A DNA stretch of 27,965 nt from CAWBJP01 sp044867425 (GTDB lineage: Bacteria; Actinomycetota; Acidimicrobiia; IMCC26256; BP-133). The notes beneath the pieces were generated by a model, which worked only from the letters and a program-made list of their open reading frames with translations, made no database searches and was not told the DNA's origin. The position numbers and the translations under genes are program-made. Each line of letters starts with the position of its first letter. The first letter of the stretch is position 1. Below are positions 1-6,900 of this stretch, piece after piece. The stretch is taken from contig JBIOUX010000218.1 of assembly GCA_044867425.1 (NCBI GenBank), positions 1 through 27,965 of the forward strand. The letters run 5' to 3'.

Positions 1-504
1 CAGGCCCTCGTAGCGGCGGGGGATGACGCCGTTGTCGACGAGGTTGAGCCAGTCGAAGCCGGCGGCCGCCAGGTGGCGCTCGGCCTCGTCAGTGGGGACC
101 TCGCCCCGCAGGAGAACGGACGCCTCCCGGGCCGTGTTCCAGGGCTTGTGCTCCTCGATGCGCCCCGGGAAGGAGGCGGCGAGGAGGGCCCGGGCCTCGG
201 CCAGGGCGGGGCCCGGCGGCCCGTCCCCGGGGTAGGCGCCGTGGTCGTGGATCACCCGGTCGCCCCGCTCATAGACCCGCACGCCGCCCAGCTCGCAGAA
301 CCACGTGGTGAGCCCCAGGATGCGGGCCACGGGCCACATGCCCTCCGCCGCCCGGCCGGTCACGGCCACGATCTCCAGGCCCTCCCGGGCAGACCGGACC
401 AGCGCTTCGGCCGCCGCCGCGGTGGGGTTGCGGGCCCCGTCCCACAACAGGTTGCCCAGCGGCCCGACCAGGGTGCCGTCGACGTCGGTGTAGAGAACCT
501 TCAC
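1..504 (-). CDS. HAD-superfamily phosphatase, probably (glucosyl/mannosyl)-3-phosphoglycerate phosphatase; C-terminus cut by window edge
   Basis: Reading leftward from a GTG at 504, 168 codons run to the window edge without a stop. The N-terminus VKVLYTDVDGTLVGP carries HAD motif I (DVDGT, nucleophile plus acid/base Asp), and VAVTGRAAEGM fits motif II. The GTG overlaps the TGA of the upstream gpgS gene in a GTGA, so the two are almost certainly translationally coupled. In the MPGP/GPGP family these enzymes remove the phosphate from the sugar-3-phosphoglycerate made by the synthase, giving glucosylglycerate or mannosylglycerate in the cytoplasm. The HAD call is seen in the motifs; the substrate is inferred from the neighbour. 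The catalytic C-terminal part lies outside the window. Actinobacteria such as Mycobacterium use a histidine-phosphatase GpgP instead, so the HAD type here is a point of difference. Confidence 0.8.
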   Translation of the reverse strand, partial: MKVLYTDVDGTLVGPLGNLLWDGARNPTAAAAEALVRSAREGLEIVAVTGRAAEGMWPVARILGLTTWFCELGGVRVYERGDRVIHDHGAYPGDGPPGPALAEARALLAASFPGRIEEHKPWNTAREASVLLRGEVPTDEAERHLAAAGFDWLNLVDNGVIPRRYEGL

Positions 505-1430
505 GCCGAAAGTTCGTCGGCCGGGTCTCGAAGCGACGCCAGCGGCGGCCGCTCCGAGGTCTCCACCGCCACCTCCAGGCGCCCGTGGGCCCCGTCGAAG
601 CGCGCCAGCCGGGCCGCCTCCGGGGCCGGGACCCCGGCCCGGCGCAGGGCGGCGACCATCACCGCCATGGCCTGAGGGCCGAGCTCGTCCAGAGTCCGGT
701 GGCGGTGCCGCCGGGTGCCGAGGTCGACCTGGGCGAGGGCGGGGAGTCCGGCGGTGGCGGCCACATCGAGCACCAGGGCCAGGTCGACCCCCCAGCCCTG
801 GGTGACGGGCAGGGACTCGAGCAGGGGGCGCCGGCCGGCGTACTCCCCGGCCAGCGGCTGCACGATGGCGGTCAGGGCGGGGAACAGGAGCGAGAGGAGC
901 GGCCGGGCGGCCAGCTCGGTGACCCGGCCCCCGCTGGTGGCCGCTCCGCCCCCGGGGCGGTGGTAGAAGCCCTTCACGAAGGCCACTTCGGGATGGGTGA
1001 GCAGCGGTCCCAGGAGACCCACCGCGAACCGGGGCCCGAAGTCGGAGATGTCGCCGTCCACCCAGCACACGAGGTCGCCCCGGCTGACGGCCAGCGACTT
1101 CCAGATGGCGTCGCCCTTGCCCGAACCCGGGCCGGTCTCGGGGAGCACGGTGGCGCCGGTCACCACCCGGGCCCCCGCGGCTCGGGCGGCGGCGGCGGTG
1201 CCGTCGGTGGAGCCATCGTCCAGCACCAGGATCTCGTCGAGCAGGGGCACGTCCTCGGTCAGGTGCCGCCGGGCGGAGGCCACGATGGCCCCGATGGTCC
1301 GTTCCTCGTCCCGGGCCGGGATGCACAGCGAAGCGGACAGGCCCAGCTCCGCTTTGGCATCCGCCAGGCGACGGGCCGTGAAATCCCGGTGGGAGAAGAC
1401 GGGCGTGCGGCCAATTCCAGGGGGGTGCAC
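501..1430 (-). CDS. gpgS: Glucosyl-3-phosphoglycerate synthase (GT81)
   Basis: Predicted product of 309 residues. It transfers glucose from an NDP-glucose to 3-phosphoglycerate, the first step of glucosylglycerate synthesis (a compatible solute and, in mycobacteria, a primer for methylglucose lipopolysaccharide). Visible family features are the nucleotide-binding start LCIPARDEERTIG, LVLDDGSTDGT, the metal-binding region CWVDGDISDF, then GGRVTELAARPLL, QPLAGEYAGRR and QVDLGTRRHRHR, which match mycobacterial GpgS closely. The open frame extends to 1742, but that part is antisense to the cupredoxin gene. The first sensible start is GTG at 1430, because TATCTT (1442-1437) lies six bases upstream as expected for a leaderless transcript. 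The usual length is about 320 residues, so this start leaves a normal protein. It overlaps the downstream phosphatase by 4 nt. Confidence 0.9.
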   Translation of the reverse strand: MHPPGIGRTPVFSHRDFTARRLADAKAELGLSASLCIPARDEERTIGAIVASARRHLTEDVPLLDEILVLDDGSTDGTAAAARAAGARVVTGATVLPETGPGSGKGDAIWKSLAVSRGDLVCWVDGDISDFGPRFAVGLLGPLLTHPEVAFVKGFYHRPGGGAATSGGRVTELAARPLLSLLFPALTAIVQPLAGEYAGRRPLLESLPVTQGWGVDLALVLDVAATAGLPALAQVDLGTRRHRHRTLDELGPQAMAVMVAALRRAGVPAPEAARLARFDGAHGRLEVAVETSERPPLASLRDPADELSA

Positions 1431-1436
1431 GGGCGG

Positions 1437-1446
1437 AAGATAGCCT
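1437..1446. promoter_or_regulatory. Overlapping divergent -10 elements for gpgS and the cupredoxin gene
   Basis: On the minus strand TATCTT (1442-1437) sits six bases before the gpgS GTG. On the plus strand TAGCCT (1441-1446) sits six bases before the cupredoxin ATG. Both fit TANNNT with the spacing of leaderless actinobacterial promoters, and they share the central TA at 1441-1442. The two start codons are only 22 bp apart. Promoter function is inferred from pattern and spacing. Confidence 0.55.
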
Positions 1447-1452
1447 TTGGGT

Positions 1453-1806
1453 ATGCGACGCCTGGCCTTGGTCGCTCTCGCGTGCCTGACATTCGCCCTG
1501 ACGCCGGCCCAGGCCACCGACGCCGGCGTGTCGATGGTGGACGCCCACTTCCAGCCCCCTGAGGTCCGGGTGTCGGTGGGCGGGACCGTCGTCTGGACCA
1601 ACGAGGACTCCATGGTCCACGACGTCACCGCCGACGACGGGTCGTTCGACTCCAGCCCGGCATGTGAGGCGGCGACGGGCACCGGCTGCCTGGCCCCGGG
1701 CGACACCTTTGCCCACACCTTCCCCCAGGCTGGGCGCTTCACCTACCACTGCCAGCTCCACGGATCGCCGGGGCAGGGTATGACCGGTGTGGTGACCGTC
1801 GGGTAG
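1453..1806 (+). CDS. Secreted plastocyanin-like blue-copper protein
   Basis: 117 residues. A signal peptide (MRRLALVALACLTFALTPAQA) precedes one cupredoxin domain. The type-1 copper ligands are all visible: His56 (MVHDV), Cys100 and His103 (YHCQLH) and Met110 (GQGM). An extra pair, Cys71 and Cys79, lies in the loop after DDGSFDSSP and may form a disulfide. Such proteins shuttle single electrons or bind copper outside the membrane; the partner is unknown. The start is the ATG at 1453, preceded by TAGCCT at 1441-1446 rather than a ribosome binding site; a TTG two codons earlier is less likely. It is clearly paralogous to the protein at 4785-5186, which keeps the same VTADDGSFDSSP loop but has lost the ligands. 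Confidence 0.88.
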   Translation: MRRLALVALACLTFALTPAQATDAGVSMVDAHFQPPEVRVSVGGTVVWTNEDSMVHDVTADDGSFDSSPACEAATGTGCLAPGDTFAHTFPQAGRFTYHCQLHGSPGQGMTGVVTVG

Positions 1807-1836
1807 CCTGGGGACAACGACCACAACACAACACGC

Positions 1837-1936
1837 GCTCATCCAGAGCGGCCGAGGGACAGGCCTGATGACGCCGCGGCAACCAGCACCGATCCCCCAA
1901 GGACCGGCGCCAGGTGCCAATGCCTGATCGATGAGC
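1837..1936 (+). promoter_or_regulatory. SAM-I (S-box) riboswitch
   Basis: The leader has the S-box consensus core: AGAGCGGCCGAGGGACAGG, then CCTGATGACG, CGGCAACC, and GGTGCCAATGCC on the 3' side. The closing P1 helix is a perfect 7-bp pair, GCTCATC (1837-1843) with GATGAGC (1930-1936). Two hairpins follow (1946-1958, GCGGG/CCCGC; 1964-1977, GCGCT/AGCGC) and then a GAGGAG ribosome binding site (1990-1995) nine bases before the ATG at 2005. No U-tract follows the hairpins, so control may be at translation; that is inferred. A possible -10 hexamer TAGCCT (1804-1809) overlaps the stop codon of the preceding gene. SAM-I riboswitches lower expression when S-adenosylmethionine is high. Confidence 0.9.
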
Positions 1937-2004
1937 AGCCGAAGGGCGGGACTCCCGCTCGAGGCGCTCGAGAGCGCGTCGAGACCAATGAGGAGACTGC
2001 CGTC

Positions 2005-3240
2005 ATGACCTTCGTTTCCGGGCTGCGATGTCGGGAGTGCGGGCGCGCCTACGAGGTGGCGCCCATCCACGTGTGCGAGTGGTGCTTCGGGCCCCTGGAA
2101 GCCGCCTACGACTACGACGCCATCGCCGCCACCCTCACCCGGGAGCGGATCGAGAAGGGCCCGGCCAGCATCTGGCGCTACGCCGACCTCCTCCCCGCCG
2201 AGCGGGGCTCGGCCGTCGACCTGGGCGCCGGTTTCACGCCCCTGGTGCGGGCCGAACGGCTGGGCGGCGCCCTCGGGCTCTCCGAGCTGTGGATCAAGAA
2301 CGACACGGTGAACCCCACCAACTCGTTCAAGGACCGGGTGGTGGCGGTTGGCCTGTCCAAGGCCCTGGAGTTCGGCTTCAAGACGGCGGCGTGCGCCTCC
2401 ACCGGCAACCTGGCCAACTCGGTGGCCGCCCACGCCACCCGGGCGGGCATGAAGAGCTACGTCTTCATTCCCTCCGACCTGGAGTCGGGCAAGGTGGTGG
2501 CCACCGCCGTCTACGGCGGCAACGTGGTGGCGGTCAACGGCAACTACGACGACGTGAACCGGCTGTGCGCCGAGCTGGCCGGCACCTACCCCTGGGCCTT
2601 CGTCAACGTCAACCTGCGCCCCTACTACGCCGAGGGATCCAAGACGCTGGCCTTCGAGACGGCCGAGCAGCTGGGCTGGCGCTTCCCCGACCACGTGGTG
2701 GTGCCCATCGCCTCGGGCTCCCAGCTGACCAAGATCAAGAAGGGCTTCGAGGAGCTGGCCAAGGTGGGCCTGGTTGACGCCGACCCGGCTGCCATCCGGG
2801 TGTCCGGCGCCCAGGCGGAGGGCTGCTCGCCGGTGGCCACCGCCTTCCTCACCGGCTCGGACGACATCCGCCCGGTCAAGCCGAAGACCATCGCCAAGTC
2901 GCTGGCCATCGGCAACCCGGCCGACGGCTACTTCGCTCTCGACGCCATCCGCCACAGCGGCGGCGCGGCGGCGGCGGTGACCGACACCGAGATCGTCGAC
3001 GGCATCAAGCTGCTGGCCCGCACCGAAGGGATCTTCACCGAGACGGCCGGCGGGGTGACCATCGCCACCCTCAAGCATCTGGCCGAATCGGGCGTCATCC
3101 GCCCCGAGGAGCGGGTGGTGGCCTACGTCACCGGCCACGGCCTCAAGACCCTGGAGGCCCTGACCGCCACGGTCGGGCCCACCGCCACCATCGCCCCCAC
3201 CATCGAGGCCTTCACGTCGGCCTTTTCCATCGAGGAGTAA
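2005..3240 (+). CDS. thrC: Threonine-synthase-like PLP enzyme under SAM riboswitch control; candidate homocysteine-forming enzyme
   Basis: 411 residues of fold-type II PLP enzyme. An N-terminal zinc ribbon (Cys9, Cys12, Cys24, Cys27) precedes the catalytic domain, with the PLP lysine at Lys109 in NPTNSFKDR. By homology it is a threonine synthase, which turns O-phosphohomoserine into threonine. The context argues for a sulfur reaction instead: a SAM-I riboswitch lies just upstream and a CysO-like sulfur carrier lies 4 nt downstream with its ribosome binding site inside this gene's end. In Mycobacterium, CysM (another fold-type II PLP enzyme) takes sulfur from thiocarboxylated CysO. By analogy this protein could make homocysteine from O-phosphohomoserine and a carrier thiocarboxylate. 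The family assignment is secure; the changed reaction is inference. The start has a good GAGGAG site at nine bases. Confidence 0.85.
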   Translation: MTFVSGLRCRECGRAYEVAPIHVCEWCFGPLEAAYDYDAIAATLTRERIEKGPASIWRYADLLPAERGSAVDLGAGFTPLVRAERLGGALGLSELWIKNDTVNPTNSFKDRVVAVGLSKALEFGFKTAACASTGNLANSVAAHATRAGMKSYVFIPSDLESGKVVATAVYGGNVVAVNGNYDDVNRLCAELAGTYPWAFVNVNLRPYYAEGSKTLAFETAEQLGWRFPDHVVVPIASGSQLTKIKKGFEELAKVGLVDADPAAIRVSGAQAEGCSPVATAFLTGSDDIRPVKPKTIAKSLAIGNPADGYFALDAIRHSGGAAAAVTDTEIVDGIKLLARTEGIFTETAGGVTIATLKHLAESGVIRPEERVVAYVTGHGLKTLEALTATVGPTATIAPTIEAFTSAFSIEE

Positions 3241-3244
3241 GACC

Positions 3245-3520
3245 ATGTCCACCACCGTCCGCATCCCCACCGCCCTGCGCACTCTCACCGGAGGCGCCTC
3301 CGAGGTCTCCGTCGACGGGTCGACGGTGGGCGAGGTCCTGAAGGGCCTTGACACCGCCCACCCGGGCATGGGGGAGCGCCTCTTCGACGAGGCCGGCAAC
3401 CTGCGCCGGTTCGTGAACGTGTTCGTGGCCGACGAGGACATCCGCTTCCTCGACGGGGTGTCCACCCCCGTGGCCGAAGGTCAGGTGGTCAGCATCATCC
3501 CCGCCGTCGCCGGCGGGTAA
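3245..3520 (+). CDS. cysO: CysO/MoaD/ThiS-family sulfur carrier protein
   Basis: 91 residues, a ubiquitin-fold sulfur carrier ending in the required Gly-Gly (IIPAVAGG). It matches mycobacterial CysO along its length, notably RRFVNVFVADEDIRFLDG and the last 20 residues. Such carriers are adenylated at the C-terminal glycine and converted to a thiocarboxylate by a MoeB/ThiF-type enzyme, then donate sulfur to an acceptor carried by a PLP enzyme. In mycobacteria cysO sits with cysM and the protease gene mec; neither is here. Instead it follows the threonine-synthase-like gene by 4 nt, and the GAGGAG within that gene's last codons serves as its ribosome binding site, so the two are co-expressed under the SAM riboswitch. 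Confidence 0.9.
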   Translation: MSTTVRIPTALRTLTGGASEVSVDGSTVGEVLKGLDTAHPGMGERLFDEAGNLRRFVNVFVADEDIRFLDGVSTPVAEGQVVSIIPAVAGG

Positions 3521-3538
3521 CGCGGACCGGCGCTTCCG

Positions 3539-3544
3539 TAGACT
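3539..3544 (+). promoter_or_regulatory. Leaderless-type -10 hexamer TAGACT
   Basis: TAGACT fits TANNNT and ends seven bases before the GTG at 3552. It would start a transcript at or next to that GTG and read on into the opine-dehydrogenase-like gene. Inferred from pattern and spacing only. Confidence 0.45.
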
Positions 3545-3551
3545 CCGTCAG

Positions 3552-3671
3552 GTGAGCCGGCCGGGGGGCGTCGTCGCCATCCTCTTCACCGATCTCGTCG
3601 GCTCCACGGCGCTCCTCGACCGCGTCGGCGACGACGTGGCTCTGGTGGAACAAAGCCGGGAACCCTGGTGA
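3552..3671 (+). pseudogene. N-terminal remnant of a class III adenylate/guanylate cyclase domain
   Basis: GTG at 3552 opens a 39-residue frame containing VVAILFTDLVGSTALLDRVG, the first conserved block of class III nucleotide cyclases including the first metal-binding Asp. It then ends EQSREPW followed by TGA at 3669-3671. The rest of the domain (about 130 residues) is missing. The TGA overlaps the GTG of the next gene as GTGA, so the remnant could act as a coupled leader ORF for it. A leaderless-type -10 hexamer lies in front, so the original promoter may be kept. The simplest reading is that a rearrangement joined the start of a cyclase gene to the dehydrogenase. It cannot be an active cyclase. 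Confidence 0.7.
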
Positions 3672-4771
3672 GTCCGGTCGTGGCCGTCCTCGGTGCCGGC
3701 AACGTCGGCTGCGCGCTGGCCGCCGATCTCGTCCTGCGGGGCGTCGACGTCCGGCTCTTCAGCCGGTCCGCCGAGCGCCTGGGGCCGATCGAAGCGGCCG
3801 GCGGCTTGGCCCTCACCGGGATGATGGAGGGCTTCGCCAAGGTCCCGGTGGTCACCGCCGTGCTGGAGGACGCCCTCGCCGGCGCCGAGGTCGTGGCCCT
3901 GACCGTGCCAGCCACCGCTCTGCCGGCGTACGCACCCCTCCTGGCCACCGCCGTCACTGCCGAGCAGGTCATCTGGCTGAACCCGGGACAGAGTGGCGGC
4001 GCGCTCTACCTGGCCGCCGAGATCGAGCGCACCACCGGCCGTCGGGACCTGCGCCTCTGCGAGATGACCACGGCCTCCTACGTGGCCCGGATGGCCTCGC
4101 CGGCCACGGTCCGGGTGATCGCCGTCAACCAGGTCTCGCTGGCCGCCTTCCCCAACCGGCACCTGAGGGAGTGCTACGAGCGGCTCGACACCCTGCTGCC
4201 CGGGCAGTTCGAGCACCTCGGCAGCGTCCTCGAGGCCGACCTGGGCAACATGAACGCCCTCCTCCATCCGCCCGGCATGATTTGCAACGCCGGCTGGCTG
4301 GAAGCCACCGAGGGCCAGTTCCCCTTCTACCGGGACGGGATGAGCCCGGCCGTGTCCCGAGTGGTCGACGAGGTCGACGCCGAGCGGTTGGCGCTGGCGG
4401 AGCGACTCGGCGTGCCCGCCATTCCCCTGGTCGAGTCCCTGCATCGGGCCGGCTTCACCAGCGCCGAGGGGGCGGCCTCAGGGCGAATGTACGCGGCGAT
4501 GCAGGCCAGTGAATCAATCCATGGGGTGCTCGCTCCCCCTCGCCTCGACCACCGGTACCTGCACGAGGATGTGGGCTGGGGCCTGGTGCCCTGGGTCCAC
4601 CTCGCCGAGGCCGTCGGGCTGCCGACACCCACCATGAGCGCGCTGGTCGCGCTCGCCGGCCTGATGAACGGCATCGACTACCGGAGCGAGGGCCTCACAC
4701 TCGATCGGATGGGCCTGGTCGGCATGTCCGTCGAGGAGATCAGGGCGTACGCGGAACGCGGCGCAGCCTGA
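3668..4771 (+). CDS. Opine (octopine/nopaline) dehydrogenase-family NAD(P)-dependent oxidoreductase
   Basis: 367 residues. The N-terminal Rossmann fold shows GAGNVG at residues 9-14 (GxGxxG). The C-terminal helical domain contains NMNALLHPPGMICNAG, where the family's catalytic His sits, and DHRYLHEDVGWGLVPW. Opine dehydrogenases reductively join an amino acid and an alpha-keto acid; some relatives make nicotianamine-like metallophores. The substrate cannot be told from sequence. The GTG start at 3668 overlaps the stop of the cyclase remnant, and no ribosome binding site is obvious. It ends 13 bp from the convergent cupredoxin-like gene of the iron operon, so a metal-related role is possible but not supported directly. 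Confidence 0.8.
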   Translation: MSPVVAVLGAGNVGCALAADLVLRGVDVRLFSRSAERLGPIEAAGGLALTGMMEGFAKVPVVTAVLEDALAGAEVVALTVPATALPAYAPLLATAVTAEQVIWLNPGQSGGALYLAAEIERTTGRRDLRLCEMTTASYVARMASPATVRVIAVNQVSLAAFPNRHLRECYERLDTLLPGQFEHLGSVLEADLGNMNALLHPPGMICNAGWLEATEGQFPFYRDGMSPAVSRVVDEVDAERLALAERLGVPAIPLVESLHRAGFTSAEGAASGRMYAAMQASESIHGVLAPPRLDHRYLHEDVGWGLVPWVHLAEAVGLPTPTMSALVALAGLMNGIDYRSEGLTLDRMGLVGMSVEEIRAYAERGAA

Positions 4772-4784
4772 AGGCCTACGGCGC

Positions 4785-5186
4785 TCAACGGGGCGCGGCC
4801 GTGGTGCTGGGCCCGGTGCCCTTCTCGACCACGACGATGACGCCCGTCACCTCCGGGTTGGTCTTGGAGTGGTACGGAAACCGGCCCACGGTGGGGAACT
4901 TGTACTTCCAGGTCTCGCCGGCCTTGAGGCAGTCCGGCTCCGAGCCGGTGGTGCAGCCCGGGCTGGAGTCGAAGGACCCGTCGTCGGCCGTCACCGTGTG
5001 CACGGCGTCGCCGTCGTCGTGGATGAAGACCATGGTGTCGCCCTGGCCCAGGTAGGACTCCTGGGGCTGGAAGCGCCCGTCGCGGATCACCACCTCGTGG
5101 GCCCCCTTGGCCCCGGGGACCAGGAGGACCGCCAGTGCCGCCACCGCTCCCACCGCCGACCACACCAGCGTCTTGCCCTTCGACAT
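4785..5186 (-). CDS. Exported cupredoxin-fold protein with the copper site lost
   Basis: 133 residues with an N-terminal signal or anchor segment (LVWSAVGAVAALAVLLVPGAKGA) and a cupredoxin domain. Aligned by eye to its paralogue at 1453-1806 it shares VTADDGSFDSSPxC, the second Cys six to eight residues on, and the GRFxYH block. The copper loop differs: the Cys is Ser107, the next His is Asn110 and the Met is Val113; only His63 remains. It should not form a type-1 copper site. A GGGAGG ribosome binding site precedes the ATG. It is last in the five-gene iron-transport operon, 21 bp after the copper lipoprotein gene. It may be a structural partner or may bind another metal; that is inference. 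Confidence 0.82.
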   Translation of the reverse strand: MSKGKTLVWSAVGAVAALAVLLVPGAKGAHEVVIRDGRFQPQESYLGQGDTMVFIHDDGDAVHTVTADDGSFDSSPGCTTGSEPDCLKAGETWKYKFPTVGRFPYHSKTNPEVTGVIVVVEKGTGPSTTAAPR

Positions 5187-5207
5187 CCTGGCCTCCCTTG
5201 TTTGTGG

Positions 5208-5774
5208 TTATGAGCCGACCCTGAACACCGTGTGCATGCCCTCGGCGAAGTGACTCTCGGCGACGCCGTCCTCCTCCTTGTCCACCACGTTGCAGGCCAA
5301 CACGTACCTGCCGGCCTGGAGGGCGAAGTTGCCCCGGCACAGCTGACCGGCCGCCATCGGCTCGATCTCGCCGATGAGCGCACCCTCGGGCAGCTTGGCC
5401 TCGTCCATGGCCCCGTCGGCGTCCTTGGGCAGCGCCTCGGCCGAATCTCCCCGGACCACGACCAGCTCGTGGTCCTCCTTCCCGGCGTTCTCGGCCACGA
5501 AGGAGACGATCCCCGGCCCCACCAGGGCCACGCTGGGGGTGACCATCCACTCGGTCAGGCGGACGAGGACGTCCGTTCCCTGAGTGGACACGCCGCCCTG
5601 GACCTCGCAGGCCGCGCCCGACCCGGCCTTCGTGGTCACCGTGCCGCCTTTGACCGTGGAGTTGGTGGCCTCGCCCTCACCCAGGTTCTTCGCCGTGCCC
5701 TCCTTGCCGTCCCCCCCGCAGCCGGCCGCCAGCGACGCCACCGCCACCAGCACACACGCCCATTTCGAGACCAT
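5208..5774 (-). CDS. Blue-copper lipoprotein associated with the iron transporter
   Basis: 188 residues. The signal peptide ends in the lipobox LAAGC, so Cys19 is the likely lipidated residue. A C-terminal cupredoxin-like domain carries plausible type-1 ligands His102 (DHELVV), Cys161 (VLACNVV), His175 (SHFAEG) and Met180. GGAGG sits seven to eight bases before the ATG at 5774; the longer open frame upstream lies inside the ABC ATPase gene. The first 98 bp overlap the end of that ATPase gene in another frame. It would be held on the outer face of the membrane beside the iron-binding lipoprotein, where it could move electrons to or from iron during uptake. That role is inferred from operon context. 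Confidence 0.8.
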   Translation of the reverse strand: MVSKWACVLVAVASLAAGCGGDGKEGTAKNLGEGEATNSTVKGGTVTTKAGSGAACEVQGGVSTQGTDVLVRLTEWMVTPSVALVGPGIVSFVAENAGKEDHELVVVRGDSAEALPKDADGAMDEAKLPEGALIGEIEPMAAGQLCRGNFALQAGRYVLACNVVDKEEDGVAESHFAEGMHTVFRVGS

Positions 5775-6900
5775 CGCCGGGTTCCTCCGCTGTTTCCGTC
5801 TGCCGGTCGTCGCCGGCGGGTGCCGGCCGGGTGGCGGGAGGCCAGATCCGCCGCCCGTCGCAGAACACGGCCGGGACCTTGCCCGCCACCACCCTGGGCC
5901 GCACCCGGGTGCCGACGGGACACGCCACATCCGGAGCCTGGCGCGAGGCCAGCCGCTCGCCGGAGTCCATGGTGAGCTCATAGAGGGTGGACGTCCCCTG
6001 GTACTCCCGGCCCGTCACCGTCGCCGGCCCGCCGGCGTCGGCCTCGAAGTTGAGCTCGTGGGGCCGGACCATGACCGAGAGCTCACCGGAGTCGGGGACG
6101 GGCAGGGGACCGACCCGGCCGAGGTCGGAGAGCACCATCTGACCTTCCACCCGCCGGGCGGGCAGGAAGTCGGCCACGCCGAGGAACTCGGCCACGAAGC
6201 TGTCGTCGGGGAGTTCGAAGACCTCCTCCGGCGGGCCCACCTGCAACAGCCGGCCGGCCCGCATGACGGCCACCCGGTCGCCGAATCCGAGGGCCTCGGA
6301 ATGGTCGTGGGTCACCAGCACGGCGGTGGCCCCCGCCCGGCGCAACACGTTCTTGGTCTCCACCCGCAGGCTGTCCCTCAAGGCCCGGTCCAGGTTGGAG
6401 AACGGCTCGTCGAGCAGGATCACATCGGGCTCGGGGGCCAACGACCGGGCCAGGGCCACCCGCTGCTGCTGGCCGCTGGACAGCTCGTGGGGGTAGCGGG
6501 CCGAGAGCTCCTCCAGGCCGACGAGCTCGAGCACCTCGTTCACCCGCGTGGCCTGCTCCCCCCGGGGGAGCCGGTCCAGTCCGAAGGCGATGTTGGCGGC
6601 CACGGTCAGATGGGGGAAGAGGGCGTAGTCCTGGAAGACCATCCCCACCCGCCTCCGGTCGGGCTCGACCCAGGCCCCGTCGCCGGCCACGGCCCGGTCG
6701 CCGATCCGGACCACTCCGGCATCGGGCCGGAGCAGGCCGGCGATGAGGAGGAGCATGGTCGACTTGCCGCAGCCGCTCGGGCCGATGAGGGCCAGGTGTT
6801 CCCCGGCGACGAGGTCGAGGGACACGCCGTCGACGGCGGTCGATGGGCCGAAATGCTTGTGCAGACCCTCGATGGCCAGGGCCGCCCCGGACAGGTTCAT
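5677..6900 (-). CDS. fbpC: Ferric-iron ABC transporter ATP-binding protein
   Basis: 407 residues. The ABC ATPase parts are all present: Walker A GPSGCGKST, signature LSSGQQQRVALARSL, Walker B VILLDEPFSNLD, and the switch His in VLVTHDHSEAL. A C-terminal TOBE-like region follows (VMVRPHELNF to RRIWPP). It powers uptake of the iron delivered by the binding protein at 8569-9582. Its ATG overlaps the TGA of the permease gene as ATGA. The last 45-50 residues after RRIWPP are low-complexity and Gly/Arg-rich and are encoded over the start of the next gene in another frame. This tail is probably a read-out extension, not a domain. Confidence 0.9.
   Translation of the reverse strand: MNLSGAALAIEGLHKHFGPSTAVDGVSLDLVAGEHLALIGPSGCGKSTMLLLIAGLLRPDAGVVRIGDRAVAGDGAWVEPDRRRVGMVFQDYALFPHLTVAANIAFGLDRLPRGEQATRVNEVLELVGLEELSARYPHELSSGQQQRVALARSLAPEPDVILLDEPFSNLDRALRDSLRVETKNVLRRAGATAVLVTHDHSEALGFGDRVAVMRAGRLLQVGPPEEVFELPDDSFVAEFLGVADFLPARRVEGQMVLSDLGRVGPLPVPDSGELSVMVRPHELNFEADAGGPATVTGREYQGTSTLYELTMDSGERLASRQAPDVACPVGTRVRPRVVAGKVPAVFCDGRRIWPPATRPAPAGDDRQTETAEEPGDGLEMGVCAGGGGVAGGRLRGGRQGGHGEEPG

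Noticed and set aside
585..1562. 325-codon plus-strand open frame opposite gpgS
   Set aside because: Gly/Pro/Arg-rich text without domains, antisense to a well-supported gene; a by-product of high G+C.
1946..1977. Rho-independent terminator after the SAM riboswitch
   Set aside because: Two short GC-rich hairpins are present but no U-tract follows, so transcription termination cannot be claimed.
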